A DNA stretch of 64,000 nucleotides from Pseudomonadota bacterium. Its GTDB lineage: Bacteria; Pseudomonadota; Gammaproteobacteria; Steroidobacterales; Steroidobacteraceae. The stretch's first letter is position 1; the number at the start of each line of letters is the position of its first letter. Below are positions 7,495-15,658 of the stretch, one piece after another. The translations under genes were made by a program, and so were the position numbers. A model generated the notes under the pieces. The model was not told the origin of the DNA. It saw nothing but the letters and a program-made list of their open reading frames with translations, and did not search any database. The stretch lies in contig JAFEDU010000002.1 of the NCBI GenBank assembly GCA_018241425.1, positions 992,001-1,056,000 of the forward strand, read 5' to 3'.

Positions 7495-9327
7495 ATGGCA
7501 CGGGAACGGCTGAGGATCGGGTGCGGCTGCGGATTCTGGGGCGACAGCGCCGCAGGTCCCGCTCAGCTGGTGCGGCACGGCGACATCGACGTGCTGGTGC
7601 TCGACTACCTCTCCGAGATCACGCTGTCGCTGCTCGCGCGCGCCCGCGCCAAACGACCGGAGCTGGGCTATACGACCGACTTCGTGACTGAGGTCATGCG
7701 GCCGCTGGCCAAGGACATCGCCGCGCGGCGCATCCGTGTCATCGCCAACGCCGGCGGGGTCAACCCGCGCGCCTGCCGCGATGCGCTGCGCAAAGTGCTC
7801 GCCGAGGCTGGCGTGCCCCTGAGCGTCGGCGTCGTGCACGGCGATGACATCGCCCCCGAGCTCGAGGACCTGCGCCGCTCGGGCGTACGCGACCTGGAGA
7901 GCGGCGGTGAGCTGCCCGTGCACGTGGCCAGTGCAAACGCCTACCTCGGGGCCTTCCCGATCGCGCAGGCGCTGGGGCAGGGCGCCGATATCGTGGTTAC
8001 TGGCCGGTGCGCTGATAGCGCACTCGCCCTCGGCGCCCTGGTGCATGCCTTCGGCTGGGGCGCGGAGGACTGGGACCGCCTGGCCCTGGGCAGTCTCGCC
8101 GGCCACATCATCGAGTGCGGCCCGCAGGCGACCGGCGGGATCTACACCGACTGGCGCAGCGTCGCCGCCGGCTGGGACGACATGGGCTACCCGATCGTGG
8201 AATGCACCCCGGACGGGGGCTTCACGGTCACCAAGCCGCCCAACACCGGCGGCCGGGTCAGCAGCTCCACGGTCGCAGAACAGATCACCTACGAAGTACA
8301 CGACCCGGCGCAGTACGTGTTGCCCGACGTCGTCTGCGATTTCAGCGAAGTGCGCCTCCAGGACCTGGGCGCGGACCGCGTGCGGGTGAGTGGCGCACGG
8401 GGACTGCCCGCGACTCCCTACTACAAGGCGAGCCTGACCTACGCTGACGGCTATCGCTGCACGGCGACGCTCATGATCGTCGGGGCCGAGGCGGCGCAGC
8501 GTGCGCAGTACGTGGCGGATGCCATCCTGAACCGCAGTCGTCGCCTGATGGCGGAACGCCAGCTCGGCGACTTCCGCGCCACGAGCGTGGAGATCCTGGG
8601 TGCCGAGAGCATGTACGGACCGCATGCCCGCACTGCGGCCACGCGCGAGGTGATCCTTAAGATTGCCGTCGCACACGGCGAGGAGAGTGCGCTCGAGATC
8701 TTCGCGCGCGAGATCTTCCCGTCGGCGACATCCATGGCCCAGGGCATCACCGGCTTCGCCGGCGGCCGGCCGGCCGTGCAGCCGATCGTGCGGCTCGCCT
8801 CCTGCCTGGTGCCCAAGTCACGTGTGCACCCGCGCGTGGAAGTGCAGGACGCCCACGGCCTGCACGTGAGCACGGTGGCCGAGGTGCGCACGGGGGCGGT
8901 AGCAGCGGCACCTCCCGAGGCCGCCCCGGTTCGCCGGCCCGCTCCGGTCCTGACGCTGTCCGGGCCGCGTGTGAGCGTGCCGCTCCTGTGGCTCGCGCAC
9001 GGGCGTAGCGGCGACAAGGGCGACAGCGCCAACGTCAGCGTGCTGGCGCGGCGCGCCGAGTTCGTGCCGCTCCTGGGTGAGCAGCTGACCGCGGAGCGAG
9101 TCCGCGGCTATCTCGTGCACCTGGTCGCAGGCGAGGTCGAGCGCTACGAATGGCCGGGGCTGACAGGGTGGAATTTCGTGCTGCGGCGCGCGCTTGGGGG
9201 CGGTGGAGTGGCTTCGCTGCGCTACGACCCGCAGGGCAAGAGTTATGCGCAGATCCTCATGGACATGCCGGTGGAAGTGCCGGAGGCGTGGCTCGCTTCG
9301 GGCGGCCCGCTGGAGGGGACTGCTTGA
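7495..9327 (+). CDS. atuA: AtuA family protein (acyclic terpene utilisation)
   Basis: A 610-residue protein in two parts. The N-terminal part (about 1-450) starts with GCGCGFWGD and matches the DUF1446/AtuA domain, including VVTGRCADSALALG. The C-terminal part (about 498-605) has LAHGRSGDKGDSANVSV, typical of the small AtuA-associated domain. AtuA is required for growth of Pseudomonas on citronellol and geraniol, but its reaction is still not established. It is followed, with a TTGA overlap, by a TetR regulator and then three carboxylase genes, which supports an Atu-type carboxylation pathway rather than plain leucine degradation. Start at the ATG just after the operator; a ribosome site GAGGTGG lies 8 bases upstream. 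Confidence 0.9.
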   Translation: MARERLRIGCGCGFWGDSAAGPAQLVRHGDIDVLVLDYLSEITLSLLARARAKRPELGYTTDFVTEVMRPLAKDIAARRIRVIANAGGVNPRACRDALRKVLAEAGVPLSVGVVHGDDIAPELEDLRRSGVRDLESGGELPVHVASANAYLGAFPIAQALGQGADIVVTGRCADSALALGALVHAFGWGAEDWDRLALGSLAGHIIECGPQATGGIYTDWRSVAAGWDDMGYPIVECTPDGGFTVTKPPNTGGRVSSSTVAEQITYEVHDPAQYVLPDVVCDFSEVRLQDLGADRVRVSGARGLPATPYYKASLTYADGYRCTATLMIVGAEAAQRAQYVADAILNRSRRLMAERQLGDFRATSVEILGAESMYGPHARTAATREVILKIAVAHGEESALEIFAREIFPSATSMAQGITGFAGGRPAVQPIVRLASCLVPKSRVHPRVEVQDAHGLHVSTVAEVRTGAVAAAPPEAAPVRRPAPVLTLSGPRVSVPLLWLAHGRSGDKGDSANVSVLARRAEFVPLLGEQLTAERVRGYLVHLVAGEVERYEWPGLTGWNFVLRRALGGGGVASLRYDPQGKSYAQILMDMPVEVPEAWLASGGPLEGTA

Positions 9328-10055
9328 GTCCCAAGGCGGCAAGCCCGCCGCGCCGGCGCGAGCGCTGGCCCCGCGATGAGCGCGTGGCCGCGATCACGGA
9401 GGCGGCCCGCGCGGTCTTCTGCGAGAAGGGGTTCCTTGAATCCTCGACGGCGGAAGTCGCGGCGCGTGCCGGGGTCGTCGAGGGCACGCTGTACCGCTAC
9501 TTCCCGTCGAAACGGGCGCTGCTCCTGCACGTGGTGGAGCGCTTCTACGAACGCATCTTTGCGGACTACGAGCAGCAGCTGATGGGCGTGCGCGGGACCT
9601 GGAATCGCCTGCGGTTCCTCATCTGGAAGCACCTGAGCGTGCTCCACGGCGACCCTGCGATGTGCCGCCTGATCATGCACGAGCTGCGCCCGTCGCCGGA
9701 CTACCGCCGCTCGAGCGTGTTTCGTCTGAACCGGCGCTACACCGAACGCACGATGGCGGTGATCAAGGAGGGCATCGCGGCCGGCGAGCTGGTACCGGGC
9801 GTACCGCTCACGATCGTGCGCGACATGATCTTCGGCTGCGCCGAGCACCATAGCTGGGCGTACCTGCGCGGGGAGGGGCAGTTCTCCCCGGAGGCCGCCG
9901 CGGATGCGCTGACGGACATGGTGTATCGCGGACTGCAGCCGCAGGCGCTGACCCGCTCCGGTTCGGCCGACGCATCGGTGCGGCGCCTGGAGCAGGCAGT
10001 ACGGCGCCTGGAAGGGATCTCTCCGGCGCGACGCACACGCAAGGCGGCCGGCTGA
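9324..10055 (+). CDS. TetR-family regulator of the Atu-like module
   Basis: A 243-residue protein. The N-terminal helix-turn-helix covers about residues 18-65, with TAEVAARAGVVEGTLYRYFPSK the recognisable TetR signature, and an all-helical ligand domain follows. No ATG lies upstream of the DNA-binding region. The TTG at 9324 overlaps the atuA stop and has an excellent ribosome site (GGAGGGG) just before it, so I take TTG as the start. The stop overlaps the biotin carboxylase ATG (TGATG). Position inside the operon it probably controls makes it the likely ligand of the operators at 7419-7492, sensing an acyl-CoA, by analogy with AtuR and similar fatty-acid TetR regulators. Confidence 0.85.
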   Translation: MSPKAASPPRRRERWPRDERVAAITEAARAVFCEKGFLESSTAEVAARAGVVEGTLYRYFPSKRALLLHVVERFYERIFADYEQQLMGVRGTWNRLRFLIWKHLSVLHGDPAMCRLIMHELRPSPDYRRSSVFRLNRRYTERTMAVIKEGIAAGELVPGVPLTIVRDMIFGCAEHHSWAYLRGEGQFSPEAAADALTDMVYRGLQPQALTRSGSADASVRRLEQAVRRLEGISPARRTRKAAG

Positions 10056-11521
10056 TGTTGCGGCGCGTACTCATCGCCAACCGTGGCGAGATCGCCTGCC
10101 GGATCATCCGCACCCTGCGCGGGCTCGGCCTCGAGAGCGTTGCCGTCTATCACCACGAGGACCGGGGGGCCCCGCACGTCCTGCAGGCGGACCAGGCCGT
10201 CGAACTCAAGGCCGACGTGCCCACGGCGGCATATCTCGACGTGGCGCAGCTCGTCGACGTCGCGCGCACCGCCGGGGCCGATGGCGTGCACCCGGGCTAC
10301 GGGTTCCTCTCCGAGAACGCAGGCTTCGCCCAGGCGGTCGCCGACGCCGGGCTCACTTTCGTCGGCCCCGACGCGGCCGTGATCCGCCTGATGGGCGACA
10401 AGATCCGCGCGCGACAGTTTGCCCGCGATCACGGCGTGCCCGTGGCCCCGAGTCTCGAGCCGGGCGATCCTGCTGCGATTGCGGCGCAGGTACGTGCGAT
10501 CGGATTCCCGCTCCTGGTCAAGGCTGCCGCCGGGGGCGGCGGCAAGGGCATGCGCATCGTGCGCGCGCTCGAGGAGCTGACGCAGAGCCTCGCGATCGCC
10601 TCGGCGGAAGCGCAGCGCTACTTCGGGGACGGGCGCGTGTACGCAGAGCGCTACATCGAGAGGCCCCGCCACATCGAGGTACAGGTGCTCGGGGACGGGC
10701 AGGGTGGCGTCGTGCATCTCTTCGAGCGTGAGTGCTCGGTGCAGCGCCGCTACCAGAAGGTATTCGAGGAGTCCCCGGCACCGAACCTCCCCGAGCCGCT
10801 GCGCCGCGAGATCTGCGCCGCCGCGGTGCGCCTGGCGAGCGCGGCCCGCTACCGCAACGCGGGGACGGTCGAGTTCGTGCTGGCGCCGGATGGGGCGTTC
10901 TATTTCCTGGAGATGAATACGCGCCTGCAGGTCGAACACCCGGTGACCGAACTGGTCCTCGGCGTCGATCTGGTTGCCGCCCAGCTGCGCATCGCCGCGG
11001 GTGAGTCGCTGCCCTGGCAGCAGGAGGATCTCGCCGTGCGCGGTCACGCGATCGAGTGCCGGATCTGCGCCGAGGAGCCGGAGCACGACTTCCGGCCCGC
11101 CACCGGGCGCGTCGGCGTGCTGCGCGTACCCGCTGAGGCGCACGTGCGCTTCGACGGTGGCATCCGCGAGGGGCAGGCGATCGGCGCGGCGTTTGATTCG
11201 ATGCTCGGGAAGCTCATCGTGCACGCAGGCTCGCGCGCCGAGGCGGCCGGGCGCCTGACGCAGGCGCTGCACGCCCTGGTGCTGCTCGGTGTGCCCACCA
11301 ACATCGACTACCTCGCGCGCGTGGCATCCCATCCCCGGTTCCGCGCCGGGGAGCTGCACACCGGGTTCCTGGCCGAGCACGCAGACGAGCTGCGTCCGCA
11401 GGACACGCCGCGGGGTGCGGCGGCCGCCGTGATCGCGGCGCTCCTGGGCGAGCCTGATTTCCGTGCGCTCGCATACGGCGTGCCCGAACCCCACGCCACG
11501 ATCGGCGCGTGGCGGAACTGA
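10055..11521 (+). CDS. Biotin carboxylase subunit, stand-alone
   Basis: A 488-residue biotin carboxylase: N-domain RVLIANRGEIACRI (4-17), VHPGYGFLSEN, ATP-grasp glycine loop KAAAGGGGKGMR (about 156-167), active-site EMNTRLQVEHPVTE (about 286-299), and C-terminal domain to residue 488. It carboxylates biotin with ATP and bicarbonate. In methylcrotonyl- and geranyl-CoA carboxylases this domain is fused to the biotin carrier in one chain of about 660 residues; here it stops before the carrier, which is a separate gene 3 bases downstream. It therefore forms a three-gene acyl-CoA carboxylase with the next two genes. Confidence 0.93.
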   Translation: MLRRVLIANRGEIACRIIRTLRGLGLESVAVYHHEDRGAPHVLQADQAVELKADVPTAAYLDVAQLVDVARTAGADGVHPGYGFLSENAGFAQAVADAGLTFVGPDAAVIRLMGDKIRARQFARDHGVPVAPSLEPGDPAAIAAQVRAIGFPLLVKAAAGGGGKGMRIVRALEELTQSLAIASAEAQRYFGDGRVYAERYIERPRHIEVQVLGDGQGGVVHLFERECSVQRRYQKVFEESPAPNLPEPLRREICAAAVRLASAARYRNAGTVEFVLAPDGAFYFLEMNTRLQVEHPVTELVLGVDLVAAQLRIAAGESLPWQQEDLAVRGHAIECRICAEEPEHDFRPATGRVGVLRVPAEAHVRFDGGIREGQAIGAAFDSMLGKLIVHAGSRAEAAGRLTQALHALVLLGVPTNIDYLARVASHPRFRAGELHTGFLAEHADELRPQDTPRGAAAAVIAALLGEPDFRALAYGVPEPHATIGAWRN

Positions 11522-11524
11522 CCC

Positions 11525-12022
11525 ATGACCGCGCGCCTCCAGCTCAACGGAACGGATCACTCCGCCGAGATCATTGCGCGGCGCCCGGGCCTCGTGTTGC
11601 GGATCGGAGCGGTCGAGTACGCGATCGAGGAGGAGCCCGCGACGGGCGCCGAGTTCGCGCTGAACATCAACGGGGTGCGTCACCGGGGCTGGCGTTGCCG
11701 CGTGCACGACACGCTGTACGTGCGCCTCGAGGGCCGCACCTACGCCCTGCGGGTTCCCTCGGGCACGGGTACCGCCGAGGGAGCCGAGACCCAGGACGAG
11801 GTGCGCGCCAGCATGCCGGGCGTGGTCGTCGCGGTCCACTGCAACGCGGGCCAGGCGGTCGAAACCGGTGACAGGCTCCTGACCCTCGAGAGCATGAAGC
11901 TGCAGATGACCGTGGTGGCTTCCCACGCGGCCAGGGTCGCCGCCATCCACGTCAGCGCCGAGAGCACCTTCGAGCGCGGCGCGCTCCTGGTGTCCTTTGA
12001 GCGGGAGTCACCCAAGCCATGA
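11525..12022 (+). CDS. Biotin carboxyl carrier subunit
   Basis: A 165-residue protein. Residues 1-85 form a beta-rich linker region that matches the BT (BC-CT mediating) part of alpha subunits, and about 92-160 form the biotinyl domain. The biotinylated Lys is Lys125 in LESMKLQM, where most carriers have AMKM; ESMK is still a usable biotinylation motif. Its size and content equal the missing C-terminal third of a methylcrotonyl/geranyl-CoA carboxylase alpha chain, so the alpha subunit is split between this gene and the previous one. The ATGA overlap with the carboxyltransferase gene implies coupled translation. Confidence 0.9.
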   Translation: MTARLQLNGTDHSAEIIARRPGLVLRIGAVEYAIEEEPATGAEFALNINGVRHRGWRCRVHDTLYVRLEGRTYALRVPSGTGTAEGAETQDEVRASMPGVVVAVHCNAGQAVETGDRLLTLESMKLQMTVVASHAARVAAIHVSAESTFERGALLVSFERESPKP

Positions 12023-13626
12023 AGCCCATCGACTCTGCGGTCCGCACGGGCACGCCGGAGTTCAGGCGCCGCTATGCCCATAACAAGGGGCTTGCCGCGG
12101 CGCTGAAGCTGCGCCAGGAGGCCACGCGCAACCAGCGTCCGGCCCGCGACCTGGAACGCCTCGCATCCCAGGGCAAGCTGCTGCCGCGCCAGCGCCTGGA
12201 GCTGCTCCTTGATCCGGGGACGCCGTTCCTCGAGCTGTCGGGGCTCGCGGCGAACATGGCCTACGGTGGGGAGTCCCCCGGGGCCAGCAGCATCACGGGA
12301 ATCGGCATCGTCAGCGGCCGCGAGGTGCTGATCCGGGCCGACGATCCGACCGTGAAGGGTGGTGCGTGGTATCCGCTCACCGTCAAGAAGATCGTCCGGA
12401 GCCTCGACATCGCGATCGAGAATCGCCTGCCGGTGGTGCATCTGTGCGATTCGGCCGGCGGGCAGCTGCAGCTGCAGTCCGCCCTGTTCCCGGACCGCTA
12501 CATGGCGGGGCGCATCTTCCGCAACCAGTCGGTGCTGAGCAAGATGGGGGTCAAGCAGCTGGCGCTGGTATTCGGCCACTGCACCGCGGGCGGCGCCTAC
12601 ATCCCGGCCCTCAGCGATTACAACGTCATCGTGCGCGGCACGGGCGCGGTATTTCTCGGCGGCCCCCCGCTGGTGAAGGCCGCGACCGGTGAGGTGGTGT
12701 CGGCCGATGAGCTCGGTGGCTGCGACCTGCACACCCGCACCAGCGGCACCTGCGACTACCCCGCGGCGAGCGAACCCGAGGCGATCGCGATCGGTCGCGA
12801 GGTGGTGGCGCAGTGGGAGCGCCAGGAAAAGTGGCTGAAGCCCGATGCGGCCAGCGAGCCCCCGCTGCTCGACCCGGACGACCTGTACGGCATCCTGCCC
12901 GATGACATCAAGCAGACCTTCGACATGCGCGAGGTGATCGGGCGCCTGGTCGACGGCAGCCGCTTCCACGAGTACAAGCCGGCTTACGGCACGACGCTCG
13001 TGTGCGGGTTCGCGCACCTGTGGGGATACCGCGTCGGCATCCTCGCCAACAACGGCATCCTCTTCAACGACAGCGCGATCAAGGGCGGCCACTTCATCGA
13101 GCTGTGCAACCAGAACAACACGCCGCTGCTATTCCTGCAGAACATCACCGGTTACATGGTGGGGCGCGAGTACGAGGCGGCTGGCATCACCAAGGACGGC
13201 GCCAAGATGATCATGGCGCAGAGCTGCAGCCACGTGCCCAAGCTCACCGTCATGTGCCACGGCTCCTTCGGCGCCGGCAACTACGGCATGTGCGGGCGCG
13301 CCTTCGACGGCCGGCTGCTGTTCTCCTGGCCGAACCACCAGATCGCGGTCATGGGTGGTGAGCAGGCGGCGGGCACGCTCGCCGAGGTGAAGATCCGCCA
13401 GCTGCAGCGGGCCGGCGCGGCGGTCGACCCGGAGGTGATTGCCCGGCTGCGCGCGGAAACGCTACGGGCCTACGAAGAACAGACTTCGGCGTACTACTCG
13501 ACCTCGGAGCTCTGGGACGACGGGATCCTTGATCCACTCGACACCCGCAACGCGCTCGGTATCGCGCTCTCGGCGGCACTCAATGCGCCGCCCGGCACGC
13601 CGGGCAACGGCGTGTTCCGCTTCTAG
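12019..13626 (+). CDS. Acyl-CoA carboxylase carboxyltransferase (beta) subunit
   Basis: A 535-residue member of the methylcrotonyl/geranyl/propionyl-CoA carboxyltransferase family. The N-lobe has VKGGAWYPLTVKK and GHCTAGGAYIPALSDYN, the C-lobe NITGYMVGREYEAAGITKDG and GSFGAGNYGMCGRAFD. It transfers CO2 from carboxybiotin to an acyl-CoA. It is clearly of the MCC/GCC branch, but the acyl-pocket stretch reads CDSAGGQLQLQ and PDRYMAGRIF, unlike the DSGGAxLP and DHFGR found in methylcrotonyl-CoA carboxylases. With AtuA next door, a larger gamma-branched enoyl-CoA (geranyl-CoA-like or a sterol side chain) is a better guess than methylcrotonyl-CoA. The stop lies in a hairpin shared with the convergent gene. 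Confidence 0.92.
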   Translation: MKPIDSAVRTGTPEFRRRYAHNKGLAAALKLRQEATRNQRPARDLERLASQGKLLPRQRLELLLDPGTPFLELSGLAANMAYGGESPGASSITGIGIVSGREVLIRADDPTVKGGAWYPLTVKKIVRSLDIAIENRLPVVHLCDSAGGQLQLQSALFPDRYMAGRIFRNQSVLSKMGVKQLALVFGHCTAGGAYIPALSDYNVIVRGTGAVFLGGPPLVKAATGEVVSADELGGCDLHTRTSGTCDYPAASEPEAIAIGREVVAQWERQEKWLKPDAASEPPLLDPDDLYGILPDDIKQTFDMREVIGRLVDGSRFHEYKPAYGTTLVCGFAHLWGYRVGILANNGILFNDSAIKGGHFIELCNQNNTPLLFLQNITGYMVGREYEAAGITKDGAKMIMAQSCSHVPKLTVMCHGSFGAGNYGMCGRAFDGRLLFSWPNHQIAVMGGEQAAGTLAEVKIRQLQRAGAAVDPEVIARLRAETLRAYEEQTSAYYSTSELWDDGILDPLDTRNALGIALSAALNAPPGTPGNGVFRF

Positions 13627-13639
13627 GCCGGCGGCCTAG
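13623..13639. terminator. Perfect hairpin holding both convergent stop regions
   Basis: CTAGGCC-GGC-GGCCTAG is a perfect 7-bp inverted repeat with a 3-base loop. It contains the TAG of the carboxyltransferase gene on the left arm and the TAG (read on the minus strand) of the enoyl-CoA hydratase on the right arm. There is no T-run on either side, so a bidirectional intrinsic terminator is only a possibility. Confidence 0.4.
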
Positions 13640-14400
13640 CGTCCCTTCCAGACCGGCGCGCGTTTCTCCGCGAACGCGCGCGGTCCTTCCTGGGCGTCCT
13701 CGCTCAGGTAGACCGGCTTGAACAGCCGGTCGCCCTCGCGCAGCGCGGCGGTACGACCGGTCTCGGTGGCGGCGTAAACCAGTGCCCGGGCGGCCCGGAC
13801 GGTCAGCGGCGCATTGGCCGCGATGCGGCTGGCGAGCTCGAGGCTTCGCTCGATCAGCTGCGCGACGGGCACGACGTGATTGACGTAACCGAGCTGGTGC
13901 AGGCGCGCGGCGGACATCGGTTCGCCGGTCAGCAGCAACTCCATCATGACCCGTTGCGGCAGCATGTGCAGGAGCGGGGCGGCCCACGGCGTACCGCGAC
14001 CGACCCGCGCTTCGGTGATGGCGAAGCTCGCATGCTCCGCGGCGATGCACAGGTCGCACATCTGGGCGAACAGCCAGCCGCCTGCGACCGCAAGGCCGTT
14101 GACCGCGGCGATGGTCGGCTTGGAGACCTGTACCGAGTCACCGAGCGTCGGGATGAATCCGCGCTGGGGAATGGTGAGGCCGGTGGCGCTCGCCTCCTTG
14201 AGATCCATGCCGGCGCAGAATGCCTTGTCGCCGGCGCCGGTGAGGATCGCCACCCGGGCCGCAGCGTCCGCCTCAAAGCGCCGCCACGCTTCGTGCAGTC
14301 CGGCGCGCACCGCGGCATTGATCGCATTGCGGCTCTCGGGGCGGTTGATCGTGATCAGCGCGACCGGGCCGCGCATTTCGTACAGGATTGCCTCACTCAT
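13636..14400 (-). CDS. Enoyl-CoA hydratase/isomerase (crotonase) family protein
   Basis: A 254-residue crotonase. The oxyanion-hole segments are AFCAGMDLKE (about 67-76) and AAVNGLAVAGGW (about 103-114). The start MSEAILYEMRGPVALITINRPESRNAIN is typical; the frame stays open further upstream but the ATG at 14400 gives the family length. The second segment has Ala-Gly-Gly-Trp where classical hydratases have GGGxE, so the usual Glu pair is altered. In the Atu pathway AtuE hydrates the carboxylated product (isohexenylglutaconyl-CoA); being convergent with the carboxylase genes, this protein is the obvious candidate for that step. Function beyond the family is inferred. Confidence 0.88.
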   Translation of the reverse strand: MSEAILYEMRGPVALITINRPESRNAINAAVRAGLHEAWRRFEADAAARVAILTGAGDKAFCAGMDLKEASATGLTIPQRGFIPTLGDSVQVSKPTIAAVNGLAVAGGWLFAQMCDLCIAAEHASFAITEARVGRGTPWAAPLLHMLPQRVMMELLLTGEPMSAARLHQLGYVNHVVPVAQLIERSLELASRIAANAPLTVRAARALVYAATETGRTAALREGDRLFKPVYLSEDAQEGPRAFAEKRAPVWKGR

Positions 14401-14445
14401 CGCGCCGGGCCTCAGGGTTGACAGGGGTGTTCGCTCACCGCTAGC

Positions 14446-14470
14446 GTACCAAAACGGTACCAGCGGTACC
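14446..14470. promoter_or_regulatory. GGTACC operator cluster in divergent promoter
   Basis: The 146-base gap between the divergent crotonase genes holds GTACC-AAAAC-GGTAC (14446-14460) fused to a direct repeat of GGTACC (14456-14461 and 14465-14470). A related CCGGTACC occurs in the P450 promoter at 18527-18534. Overlapping dyads in the middle of a divergent promoter suggest a repressor site; the TetR protein encoded at 18605 is a candidate. Confidence 0.4.
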
Positions 14471-14546
14471 GCGAGCGCGATCCACGACGGGCGATCTTTG
14501 GGGGAGCCTGCGCCCGGGGCGGCCGGGGCGGGCGGCAACAGCTGCT

Positions 14547-15632
14547 GTGACCACCTCACCGAGTCTCGACGCATCCGGGCTGCTGGAGGCGGCGCACGTC
14601 GCCGATCCCGACCTCCCGCGCTCCAGCCTCACCGGAACCGACTGCCTGGTCGTGCAACTGGGGCCTCCGGCATCGATGCCGCCCGCGCAGCGTGCGGTGC
14701 TCGGCCGCTGGCTGCGCCGCCAGGCATGCCCGGTGCTGGGGGTAGCCGCGGCCGGCGACGGGCACCCACTGGCCTGTGCCTGCGACCTGGTAGTGGAACA
14801 GGAAGCGGACCTCGAGCCCGTGCTCGCCCAGGTCCGGCACAACCCGCTCACCGCCATGGTGCTGGTGCAGCTGCTGCGCGTCACCGAAACGCTGGACATC
14901 GAGCGGGCGCTACTATGCGAATCGCTGGCCTACTCGACGCTGCAGGGCGGGGTCGAATACCAGCGCTGGCTGCAGGCAACGCCGCGGCCCGCGCCTGCCG
15001 CCGTCGCGGAAGAGGGCGCTGCAGTGTTGATCGAGCGGCGCGGCCCACGGCTGCAGCTGCGGCTGAACCGGCCGGAGAAGCGCAACGCACTCTCGATCCC
15101 CATGCGGGATGCGTTGGCAGAGGCTCTCGGGCTGGTATGCACGGATACCACCATCCGCGAGGTCATCATCAGCGGGGCCGGGACCTGCTTCAGCGCCGGC
15201 GGCGATCTCGCCGAATTCGGAAGTGCCCCGGACCTGGCGACCGCCCACGCCGTTCGCAGTACGCGCTCCATTCCGGCGCTGCTGTCGCGTTGCGCTTCGC
15301 GGGTGACCTTCCGCATCCACGGCGCCGCGGTCGGGGCCGGTGCGGAACTCGCAGCCTTCGGCGGGCGCGTGGAGGCAACCCCGGATGCGTTCTTCCAGTT
15401 GCCGGAGATCCGTTACGGACTGATCCCCGGATCGGGCGGCTGCGTCAGCCTGCCGCGGCGCATCGGGCGGCACCGCACCGCGCTGCTGGCGCTCTCGGGG
15501 ATGCGGCTGCCGGCGCCACTGGCGCATCGCTGGGGACTGATCGACGTACTCTACGGCGGCCGCGCCACCGCGCCCGGGGACCCGAAGCCCGGGGCTACCC
15601 CCGCTGGCAGCGCCCGCCAGCTGAAGCTCTGA
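14547..15632 (+). CDS. Crotonase-family protein with degenerate N-terminal half
   Basis: A 361-residue protein with GTG start. The C-terminal half (about 155-345) is a normal crotonase: LQLRLNRPEKRNALS, TCFSAGGDLAEFG and the second loop IHGAAVGAGAELAAFGGRVEA, with Pro-Glu (QLPEIRYGLIPGSGG) in the place of the second acid. The N-terminal 140 residues look like a decayed crotonase copy: CPVLGVAAAGDGHPLACACD resembles the second oxyanion loop. This suggests an internal duplication in which one half lost catalysis. It starts a plus-strand operon with an aldehyde dehydrogenase. The reaction (hydratase, isomerase or hydrolase) cannot be told from sequence. Confidence 0.8.
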   Translation: MTTSPSLDASGLLEAAHVADPDLPRSSLTGTDCLVVQLGPPASMPPAQRAVLGRWLRRQACPVLGVAAAGDGHPLACACDLVVEQEADLEPVLAQVRHNPLTAMVLVQLLRVTETLDIERALLCESLAYSTLQGGVEYQRWLQATPRPAPAAVAEEGAAVLIERRGPRLQLRLNRPEKRNALSIPMRDALAEALGLVCTDTTIREVIISGAGTCFSAGGDLAEFGSAPDLATAHAVRSTRSIPALLSRCASRVTFRIHGAAVGAGAELAAFGGRVEATPDAFFQLPEIRYGLIPGSGGCVSLPRRIGRHRTALLALSGMRLPAPLAHRWGLIDVLYGGRATAPGDPKPGATPAGSARQLKL

Positions 15633-15658
15633 CCGAATTACACGACGAAGGAGATCCC

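Noticed and set aside
9737..11950. Very long open frame (737 codons) antisense to the biotin carboxylase genes
   Set aside because: No recognisable motif, composition typical of an antisense frame in high-GC DNA, and three well-supported genes on the other strand.
10055..13626. Housekeeping acetyl-CoA or propionyl-CoA carboxylase
   Set aside because: The beta subunit is of the methylcrotonyl/geranyl branch, the carrier has an MCC-type linker, and the genes are bound into an AtuA operon.
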